Shown piece by piece: positions 1 through 5,448 of a DNA stretch of 14,212 bases (its first letter is position 1; every line of letters begins with the position of its first letter). The stretch comes from CG03 sp034660675 (GTDB lineage Bacteria > CG03), in assembly GCA_034660675.1 (NCBI GenBank), contig JAYEJT010000076.1, forward strand, positions 1 to 14,212, read 5' to 3'. The notes under the pieces are model-generated. The model was not told where the DNA came from. It made no database searches and worked only from the letters and a program-made list of their open reading frames with translations. Position numbers and translations under genes: made by a program.

Positions 1-22
1 CCAGAACCGTCCCCGTTTTGTC

Positions 23-421
23 TTAACGGTCGGTAAGTGTTTTGAATTCCGCTTCAATGCCGTTACGGCAGGCGAAACGCTCTATAAAATCCCTGTAAAC
101 AAGCAGCTTGACGTCTTTTCCCGTGTCCTGATGAAAAAAAGTGAGCTTCTCAAAACCGTATTTTTTGTACTGACTGTCAACTTTCCTTCCCATAATTTCA
201 AAATCCCCGCGCAACAGCAGTTTGTCATAATAAGGTATGGGCTCGTCGGCTTCCAGAAAACCGTATCTGCCCGAAAAAATCAGAAAGCCGTTCCCCGAAA
301 TCCGGGACTGCTTATAAACATATTCTATGTGCGGCGACAGATAACGCTTCAGGGCGGGCATATCCCCCTCTTTCCGTGACTTTTCCTTTGAGCAGTGGGT
401 TATAAAATAATGAGAGTTCAT
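23..421 (-). CDS. Small protein resembling the DUF6884 family
   Basis: This 132-residue cytosolic protein has no signal peptide or membrane segment. Its N-terminus carries a HCSKEK motif (residues 9-14) and it has a central FSGRYGFLEADEPIPYYD stretch (49-66). That layout, a Cys-Ser-Lys near the start followed by Ser-x-x-Tyr-Gly and a Pro-Tyr-Asp-like motif, recalls DUF6884 and the loosely related YaaA-like proteins. The resemblance is from memory and unverified. The substrate is unknown, although such proteins are sometimes linked to nucleotide or DNA metabolism. The ATG directly follows the TAA stop of the acetyltransferase gene with no spacer and without a good Shine-Dalgarno, so translation is probably coupled to that gene. 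I am confident it is a real gene because of the tight linkage and sensible composition, but not of its function. Confidence 0.7.
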   Translation of the reverse strand: MNSHYFITHCSKEKSRKEGDMPALKRYLSPHIEYVYKQSRISGNGFLIFSGRYGFLEADEPIPYYDKLLLRGDFEIMGRKVDSQYKKYGFEKLTFFHQDTGKDVKLLVYRDFIERFACRNGIEAEFKTLTDR

Positions 422-1057
422 TTATTTTAACACTTCACCCGGATTATCAAGTTTCTCCTGCAGACCGCTGTAAAAGCGTCCGCTGTGAAGGCCGTCAACC
501 AGGGCGTGATGGGCCTGAAGCGACACCGGCATTAAAAGATTATCCCCTCTTTTATAGAATTTTCCCCATGAAATCCTCGGAACGGAATCCGCGGGATGCA
601 TGTGTATGGGATGGGTTATGTTAGTGAAAGAAACCCACGGGATGGAAGTGATGTAAAGAAGATCGTCACGTTCGGGGTTCTCTATTCCCGGATTTTCTTC
701 CGTCTTTTTCATAGCCATAGCCGTTCTTTTTGCAAATTCGGAAAAATCCCCGCAGTATTCAACAAAACAATAGCTGAAAATCTCATTCTCCCCCAGCATC
801 GTGAAAGACGGATGAACAGCATCATGCTCCACGACTTTTTTTCCGCGTATTCTCTGTCTTAGTTCCGGCACTTCGTTGGCGGCTGAGGTCGCCATATACA
901 ACACCGCTTTAAAAAAAGAAACGGCGTTTTTTTTCACATATTCACGGGTAACGGTGACATCAACATCGGCGCAGAGGCTGAATTGGGGATAATCCATGGC
1001 GCTGAAAAATTCAAAATGTTTTTTTCTCTTCCAGTTATCAATGTCTATGTGCTTCAT
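422..1057 (-). CDS. Chloramphenicol acetyltransferase (CAT) family O-acetyltransferase
   Basis: This 211-residue protein matches the usual length of trimeric CAT-fold acetyl-CoA-dependent acetyltransferases. The active-site motif HHALVDGLH is near the C-terminus. His184 would be the catalytic base and Asp188 the structural partner, in the same spacing as His195 and Asp199 of classical CAT. The N-terminal KRKKHFEFF and the central FSYCF region also fit the family. Many chromosomal members of this family have unknown natural substrates, so chloramphenicol resistance should not be assumed. Two adjacent ATGs exist at 1060 and 1057. The GGAGGA at 1061-1066 abuts the first and sits 3 nt from the second, so 1057 is the better start. 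It is the first gene of a two-gene unit with the small gene at 23-421. Confidence 0.88.
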   Translation of the reverse strand: MKHIDIDNWKRKKHFEFFSAMDYPQFSLCADVDVTVTREYVKKNAVSFFKAVLYMATSAANEVPELRQRIRGKKVVEHDAVHPSFTMLGENEIFSYCFVEYCGDFSEFAKRTAMAMKKTEENPGIENPERDDLLYITSIPWVSFTNITHPIHMHPADSVPRISWGKFYKRGDNLLMPVSLQAHHALVDGLHSGRFYSGLQEKLDNPGEVLK

Positions 1058-1080
1058 CATTCCTCCGCTGCAAAAATTAA

Positions 1081-1110
1081 ATCATATTGACGGAGCCATT
1101 GCAAGGACAA
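1081..1110 (-). promoter_or_regulatory. Possible promoter of the acetyltransferase gene
   Basis: On the minus strand TTGTCC (1110-1105) is separated by 18 nt from TATGAT (1086-1081), about 24 nt before the start codon and just upstream of the GGAGGA site. Both boxes are partial matches to a sigma-70-type consensus. The site lies in the 127-nt divergent region shared with the RNA methyltransferase gene. Confidence 0.3.
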
Positions 1111-1147
1111 GCAATTATGACAAAACTTCAGTTATGTTACATTGTTA

Positions 1148-1177
1148 TTGCGGGAAAGAGCGCTTTTGTGATACAAT
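1148..1177 (+). promoter_or_regulatory. Extended -10 promoter, probably producing a leaderless mRNA
   Basis: TTGCGG (1148-1153) is followed after 18 nt by TACAAT (1172-1177). A TG lies one base before the -10 box (TGATACAAT), which is the extended -10 form. The expected transcription start, about 7 nt downstream, falls at 1184-1185. The ATG of the methyltransferase is at 1185, so the mRNA would have essentially no 5' leader. No Shine-Dalgarno is present, in agreement. Confidence 0.5.
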
Positions 1178-1184
1178 CCTCTCT

Positions 1185-1916
1185 ATGAGCAAAAAAGAAA
1201 TGCAGCTTATCCGCGCGCTGAAAAACAAGAAAGTAAGGAACGAACACGATCTTTTTGTCGTTGAAGGCGTTAAAGCGGTCAGGGAGCTTCTCTCTTCAAG
1301 CGTCAAGACGCATTCCGTTTACGCCGTTAAAAAATTCGACGGCATAAACCATCCCTCTGTCCTGGTGAACACCTCTGAATTCGCCAAAATGAGCTCCATG
1401 AAAACCCCCCAGGGAATTCTTGCCTGCGCGCACAAACCCCTGCACAAACTTTCTGTAACGGAACTAAAAAACGAACTGACCCTCGCCCTCTGCGGCGTGA
1501 GAGATCCCGGCAATATGGGCTCCATTGTCCGCACAGCGGACTGGTTCGGCATAAAAAACGTTGTTTGTTCATCAGACACTTGTGACATATACAACCCCAA
1601 GGCCATTGCCGCCGCGATGGGATCCGCTTTCAGGGTGAAAGTGCATTACACAAACCCTGAAACTTTTCTCGATGAAACCCGCAAAGCCGGAATACCCGTT
1701 TACGCAACGGTTGTTGACGGAGACAGCATATATAAAACGAAACTTTCTCATAGGGGAGTCATAATCACGGGAAACGAATCAAAAGGAATACCTGATGAAA
1801 TCAGGGCTCTTGCGAACGTAAAAATATCAATACCCTCTTTCGGCAGCGCCGAATCTCTGAATGCGGGCCTCGCCTGCGCGGTTGTGTGCTCGGAATTCCG
1901 ACGCAGAACAAAATAA
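1185..1916 (+). CDS. TrmH/SpoU-family RNA 2'-O-methyltransferase
   Basis: This 243-residue SPOUT-class enzyme would transfer a methyl group from S-adenosylmethionine to a ribose 2'-OH of rRNA or tRNA. The N-terminal substrate-binding part (about residues 1-85) has the typical LKNKKVRNEHDLFVVEG opening. The C-terminal knotted domain shows all three family motifs: DPGNMGSIVRTADWFG (107-122, with the catalytic-type Arg116), ITGNESKGI (194-202) and ISIPSFGSAESLNAGLA (214-230). Length and N-terminus fit the RlmB/TsnR-like branch, but the target nucleotide cannot be read from sequence. An in-frame start at 996 would overlap the divergent acetyltransferase gene and add non-family sequence, so the ATG at 1185 is chosen. 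The gene ends 41 nt before the metallo-beta-lactamase gene. Confidence 0.9.
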   Translation: MSKKEMQLIRALKNKKVRNEHDLFVVEGVKAVRELLSSSVKTHSVYAVKKFDGINHPSVLVNTSEFAKMSSMKTPQGILACAHKPLHKLSVTELKNELTLALCGVRDPGNMGSIVRTADWFGIKNVVCSSDTCDIYNPKAIAAAMGSAFRVKVHYTNPETFLDETRKAGIPVYATVVDGDSIYKTKLSHRGVIITGNESKGIPDEIRALANVKISIPSFGSAESLNAGLACAVVCSEFRRRTK

Positions 1917-1921
1917 ACCCC

Positions 1922-1951
1922 TTTACTCTTCAAGAGCTAAATTACTACACT
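1922..1951 (+). promoter_or_regulatory. Possible promoter placing the start site at the ATG
   Basis: TTTACT (1922-1927), 18 nt, TACACT (1946-1951). The predicted transcription start coincides with the ATG at 1958. No ribosome-binding site is visible upstream of that ATG, so the arrangement mirrors the preceding gene. The boxes are partial matches only. Confidence 0.35.
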
Positions 1952-1957
1952 TAAAGC

Positions 1958-2884
1958 ATGAGGACATTTATAAAAATATACGCGGCTGCCTTTTTGCTGC
2001 TCGTGCCTCCTTTAAGCGCGGCACCTTCAAAAAAAAGAGCCGGAAAAATTCTCACCGTGACCGTTATTGATGTCGGTCAGGGGGACTGCTCTCTCATAGA
2101 GCTTCCCAACGGCAAAAAAGTTCTCGTGGACGCCGGTTCAGGCGGTATAGGATGGAATCCATTTGACGCGGGCAGCACGATCGTTGTTCCCTTCCTCAAA
2201 AAAATGGGCATAAAATACATAGATTACATTGTTATGACCCACCCCCACAGCGACCACATAGGCGGCGTACGGCACGTTGTGAAAGCATTTGATGTCGGCA
2301 CCCTTGTGGACTCGGGTTTTCCCGCCTCGGAAGAGGATTACGAACTAATAATGGAGATAGCCGAACAGAAAGATATAAATCTGATAGAGGTTCACGCAGG
2401 CGACATGCTGAATTGGGACAGAGACTGCAAAATCAAAGTGCTGAGCCCTCCGAGAAAATACATAATGGGCGGAGGCTCTCCCACCAACGAAAACTCCGTT
2501 GTTTTCAAGCTGACATACAAAGACGTTTCCTTTCTCTTCACGGGCGATGCCGAAAAACAGGCCGGTAAAAAAATTGTGCGTTACTTTAAAGATGATCTTT
2601 TATGCACATTCTTAAAAGTTTCACATCACGGTTCCAAAAACTCTCTGACATACAACTGGTTCCTTGATTGGGCCCAGCCGATCGTGTCCGTCATCTGCGT
2701 CGGCCAGAACACATGGGGTCATCCCAACAGATGCACGCTGAAAAAATTAGACAGTTACGGCTCTCTCGTATACAGAACTGACAGAGACGGCACAATTAAA
2801 ATTGTCACCGACGGGAAAACCTACAAAACATCCTTCATCTCTCCTGAAGATGACAACGAAGCCCGTTACAGCGGCAGAGAATAA
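1958..2884 (+). CDS. Secreted ComEC-type metallo-beta-lactamase-fold hydrolase
   Basis: This 308-residue protein has an N-terminal signal peptide (hydrophobic core about 6-19, probable cleavage near Ala21/Ala22) and then a single metallo-beta-lactamase domain. Visible motifs are VIDVGQGDC (36-44), the metal-binding THPHSDH (94-100; His95, His97, Asp99, His100), FTGDAE (194-199) and SHHGS (222-226), followed by WGHPN (253-257). This set matches the extracellular domain of the DNA-uptake protein ComEC/Rec2, for which nuclease activity has been proposed. The membrane channel domain is absent, so this is a stand-alone exported form. Its substrate is unknown; a secreted nuclease or phosphodiesterase is an inference. 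No Shine-Dalgarno is visible. The gene ends 21 nt from the 3' end of the convergent tRNA. Confidence 0.85.
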   Translation: MRTFIKIYAAAFLLLVPPLSAAPSKKRAGKILTVTVIDVGQGDCSLIELPNGKKVLVDAGSGGIGWNPFDAGSTIVVPFLKKMGIKYIDYIVMTHPHSDHIGGVRHVVKAFDVGTLVDSGFPASEEDYELIMEIAEQKDINLIEVHAGDMLNWDRDCKIKVLSPPRKYIMGGGSPTNENSVVFKLTYKDVSFLFTGDAEKQAGKKIVRYFKDDLLCTFLKVSHHGSKNSLTYNWFLDWAQPIVSVICVGQNTWGHPNRCTLKKLDSYGSLVYRTDRDGTIKIVTDGKTYKTSFISPEDDNEARYSGRE

Positions 2885-2905
2885 AATTCTAAAAAGTCCG
2901 TTTTT

Positions 2906-2989
2906 TGGGGGAGGAGGGACTCGAACCCTCAATCTCTTTCGAGCAGCGGATTTTAAGTCCGCTTTGTATGCCAATTCCAACACTCCCCC
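2906..2989 (-). tRNA. tRNA-Leu (anticodon UAA)
   Basis: An 84-nt class II tRNA folds cleanly. The acceptor stem is GGGGGAG/CTCCCCC with discriminator A and no encoded CCA. The D-arm TTG/CAA has a GG pair in its loop. The anticodon stem GCGGA/TCCGC encloses the loop CTTAAAA, so the anticodon is TAA (2953-2955). The 15-nt variable arm contains CTC-GAAA-GAG. The T-arm GAGGG/CCCTC encloses TTCGAGT. The long variable arm and the anticodon give leucine. It lies 63 nt after the ftsB-like stop, on the same strand, and could be a read-through product of the enolase unit or have its own promoter. Confidence 0.96.
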
Positions 2990-3045
2990 GCTAACGCGCA
3001 AAAGCCGATAGTTGACAGGCGCAAAACCTGATAAACTCGAAATTA

Positions 3046-3072
3046 TTATACTTTATTTTTCGCGGGAATCAA
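3046..3072 (-). promoter_or_regulatory. Possible promoter of tRNA-Leu
   Basis: On the minus strand TTGATT (3072-3067) is separated by 15 nt from a perfect TATAAT (3051-3046). The boxes overlap the last codons and stop of the ftsB-like gene, and transcription would start about 50 nt before the mature tRNA 5' end. The spacer is short, so this is tentative. Confidence 0.3.
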
Positions 3073-3343
3073 TAAAACGGTATTTGATTTCACCGGGCTC
3101 TATCATTCCAAACTCTTCGCGGGCAATTTTATAATACGCTTTTTCGGGATGTTTCTCGAACATCTCAAGCTGTTTTCTCAAAGCAGCGTTTTTCTTCTCG
3201 AGCCCGGCTATTTTCAGCTGAAGAATTTTCTTATTCTTTCTGTATATGAGGAGCCTTCTGAAATGCTGATTCCCGAAGACGGACACGATAAAAACCACCG
3301 CGGCCAGCAGATAGAACAGCTTTTTTTTCTGCTCATCATTCAT
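3053..3343 (-). CDS. FtsB/DivIC-like septum formation initiator protein
   Basis: This protein of about 96 residues has a short cytoplasmic N-terminus (MNDEQKKK), one transmembrane helix (about 9-24) and then a coiled coil (about 33-65, with heptad-like ILQLKIAGLEKKNAALRKQL). A C-terminal motif, EKAYYKIAREEFGMIEPGE, is typical of the FtsB/DivIC family, where 'AREE.GM..PGE' is conserved. Family members bridge FtsQ and FtsL at the division septum. A TTG start at 3373 would add ten residues; the ATG at 3343 gives the standard family length and is preferred, although neither has a convincing Shine-Dalgarno. It directly follows enolase, a gene order found in several phyla. The name ftsB is a family-level call. 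Confidence 0.8.
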   Translation of the reverse strand: MNDEQKKKLFYLLAAVVFIVSVFGNQHFRRLLIYRKNKKILQLKIAGLEKKNAALRKQLEMFEKHPEKAYYKIAREEFGMIEPGEIKYRFIDSREK

Positions 3344-3391
3344 CCGGCCAACCGCCCCATGAGGATCAGGCAATGCCGCTTACCGCGCATT

Positions 3392-4648
3392 CTACGCTTT
3401 GAGCTCTTCCTCAATTCTCAGGAGCTGATTGTATTTGGACAGCCTCTCGCCGCGGGCTGGAGCGCCGCTCTTGAGCTGTCCGGCATTCACCGCGACGGTG
3501 AGGTCCGCTATAAAATTATCCGAAGTTTCTCCGCTGCGGTGCGAAACAAAAGCCGTATAACCGTTTTTATAAGCGAGGTTTATAACATCCAGCGTTTCGG
3601 TGACGCTTCCTATCTGATTAAGTTTTATTAGAATGGAATTGGCCGCGCGGGATGATATCCCTTTTTCAAGGCGTTTAACATTCGTGACAAAAAGATCGTC
3701 GCCCACAAGCTGTATTTTCTTACCAAGTTTTTTTGTGGCCTCTATCCAGCCCGTCCAGTCATCCTCGGCGAAACCGTCCTCTATGGAAACGATGTTGTAT
3801 TTCTTCACCCATCCGCCGTAAAGAGAAATCAGCGAAGCCACATTCAGCGCTTTGCGTTTCTTTTCCCCTTCAAGGACATAACGGCCTTTTTTGTAAAATT
3901 CAGAAGAAGCAGGATCCAGGGCTATGCACACATCTTTGCCGGGTTTATAGCCGGCTTCCTTTATCGCTCTGGTTATATACCTGAGCGCATCCTCGTTTTC
4001 CTTCAGATTCGGCGCAAAACCGCCCTCGTCGCCGATGGATGTAGAAAGGCCTTCTTTTTTCAAAATGGCTTTGAGCGTGTGATAAATCTCGGAGCCCATC
4101 TGCATCCTTTTTTTAAAAGTTTTTCCCCCAACGGGCGCTATCATAAATTCCTGTATGTCCACATTGTTGTCAGCGTGTGAACCGCCGTTCAAAATATTCA
4201 TATAGGGAACGGGTATGACCCAGCCTTTGAGTTTTCCGGTGAACAGGCTCCGCAGATGCTTATAAAGAGGTTTCTTCTTTGAAGCTGCCGCCGCTCTGCA
4301 CACGGCCATAGACACGCCCAGAATAGCGTTAGCGCCGAATTTCTTTTTTTTGGCTGTGCCGTCAAGAGCTATCATCGCTTCATCCACTTTTCTCTGATTC
4401 ATAGCGTCCATGCCCTTAACGCATTTTGCTATTTTAGCAACGTTCGCCACCGCTTTGAGAACGCCTTTTCCCTTATATGCCTTTCGCCCGTCGCGCAGCT
4501 CCAGGGCCTCATGCACGCCGGTTGAAGCGCCCGAAGGCACAGCCGCGCGGCCGAAGGAACCGTCGGAAAGTTTAACATCCGCCTCCACCGTCGGGTTACC
4601 CCTTGAATCAAAAATCTGCCTGGCCGTCACTTTACTGATCTTTACCAC
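3392..4648 (-). CDS. eno: Enolase (phosphopyruvate hydratase)
   Basis: This enzyme interconverts 2-phosphoglycerate and phosphoenolpyruvate in glycolysis/gluconeogenesis. The 418 residues are slightly shorter than the usual 430 but complete. Family blocks appear in order: DSRGNPTVE (14-22), SGASTG (39-44), GANAILGVS (105-113), NGGSHADNNVDIQEFMI (154-170), GDEGGFAPN (206-214, catalytic Glu208), ALDPASSEFY (243-252, Mg ligand Asp245), SIEDG (288-292, Mg ligand Glu290), VGDDLFVTN (315-323, Mg ligand Asp317), IKLNQIG (341-347, catalytic Lys342) and SHRSGET (369-375). The start is GTG at 4648 with a strong AGGAGG-type site at 4653-4659. The protein is unusually lysine-rich. It starts 44 nt after batE on the same strand. 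Confidence 0.98.
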   Translation of the reverse strand: MVKISKVTARQIFDSRGNPTVEADVKLSDGSFGRAAVPSGASTGVHEALELRDGRKAYKGKGVLKAVANVAKIAKCVKGMDAMNQRKVDEAMIALDGTAKKKKFGANAILGVSMAVCRAAAASKKKPLYKHLRSLFTGKLKGWVIPVPYMNILNGGSHADNNVDIQEFMIAPVGGKTFKKRMQMGSEIYHTLKAILKKEGLSTSIGDEGGFAPNLKENEDALRYITRAIKEAGYKPGKDVCIALDPASSEFYKKGRYVLEGEKKRKALNVASLISLYGGWVKKYNIVSIEDGFAEDDWTGWIEATKKLGKKIQLVGDDLFVTNVKRLEKGISSRAANSILIKLNQIGSVTETLDVINLAYKNGYTAFVSHRSGETSDNFIADLTVAVNAGQLKSGAPARGERLSKYNQLLRIEEELKA

Positions 4649-4652
4649 TTTG

Positions 4653-4659
4653 TCCTCCT
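4653..4659 (-). promoter_or_regulatory. Shine-Dalgarno site fixing the GTG start of enolase
   Basis: On the minus strand AGGAGGA is followed by CAAA and the GTG at 4648. No ATG in frame nearby gives a complete enolase N-terminus, so this site decides the non-ATG start. Confidence 0.85.
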
Positions 4660-4692
4660 AAATCAACTCGCTGCTTTTTATTTCACTGAAAT

Positions 4693-5448
4693 TTATTCTA
4701 TTTTTTCAAGAGCGTTTTTTCTGATCCATCCGCTGGACCCGGCCACTCTCACAAAAAACCAGCCGTCTTCCTCATCATAAATACCGGTTAGCATACCCGC
4801 CGGCACCGACGCTATCACCTTATATGACCCGCCCGGACCGCTCTGCATACCCGCCTCCCGCATAACGATTCCGAAACCTTTATCCGGACCGCCTCTCATT
4901 TTAGCATAGAGAACCCCGTATGCAAAAGCGTCAATTACAAAAAGCGCGGCGGCGGTCCAAAGAACGAATTCGCGTTTTGTTAAAACCCACATCACCGCCA
5001 ACGCGAAAAAGAGCCACGTTAAAAAAGTGGCCGCCGCCTTGAACTCACTTTCAGTGAAAAAATCCGCAAAAACGGATAAAACACTTTCAGGCGTTTCCTG
5101 AACACCGAGCTTCTCTACCGCAACCTTCAAATTATAATCTATATCATCCTGACGGGGGCTGATCTTCTTTGCGCGAAAATAATAAAGCCGGGCTTCGGGA
5201 TATTTACCCATTCTGAAAAAACAGTTTCCCACATTATAATATTCTTCCCAGCCGCCCTGCCCCGAATCTATAATACCTTTGTAAAATTCAAGAGCCCCTT
5301 TCCAGTCTTTTTTCTTATACAAATCTTCTCCGGCATCCGCCGACGCAAACGGCGCAAAAACAAATAAGGACACCGCAAAAATAATAACGTGAACTAATTT
5401 AAACGAATAAAGCGAATTAACACAAAGCGATGATTTGATGTTTTTCAT
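4693..5448 (-). CDS. batE: BatE-like TPR and SH3-domain membrane protein
   Basis: This 251-residue protein is the last member of the Bat cluster. It has an N-terminal signal peptide or anchor (about 18-38, ending ASADA), TPR repeats at about 39-112 (EEYYNVGNCFFRMGKYPEA is a clear TPR helix pair), two membrane helices (about 139-156 and 161-182), and a C-terminal bacterial SH3-like domain (about 191-250, with GWFFVRVAGSSGWI). TPR plus SH3 is the architecture reported for BatE proteins. TPR parts usually mediate partner binding, and SH3b domains often face the periplasm or peptidoglycan. Its ATG overlaps the batD stop by 4 nt (ATGA), so translation is coupled. It ends 44 nt before the enolase start. 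Confidence 0.85.
   Translation of the reverse strand: MKNIKSSLCVNSLYSFKLVHVIIFAVSLFVFAPFASADAGEDLYKKKDWKGALEFYKGIIDSGQGGWEEYYNVGNCFFRMGKYPEARLYYFRAKKISPRQDDIDYNLKVAVEKLGVQETPESVLSVFADFFTESEFKAAATFLTWLFFALAVMWVLTKREFVLWTAAALFVIDAFAYGVLYAKMRGGPDKGFGIVMREAGMQSGPGGSYKVIASVPAGMLTGIYDEEDGWFFVRVAGSSGWIRKNALEKIE

Noticed and set aside
996..1184. Upstream in-frame extension of the RNA methyltransferase from an ATG at 996
   Set aside because: It would run into the divergent acetyltransferase gene, adds 63 residues without family similarity, and lies upstream of the extended -10 promoter.
2885..2906. AAAAAGTCCGTTTTT as a bidirectional terminator between the convergent gene and the tRNA
   Set aside because: The stem would consist of A-T pairs only, about five of them, with no GC core; too weak to call.
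3013..3018. Perfect TTGACA on the plus strand
   Set aside because: No -10-like box at 16-18 nt spacing, and transcription would run antisense into ftsB and enolase with no gene to serve.
4649..4692. Separate promoter or terminator in the batE-enolase gap
   Set aside because: Only a short ATTTC/GAAAT inverted repeat and A-rich sequence are visible; no hexamer pair with proper spacing and no T-tract after a GC stem.
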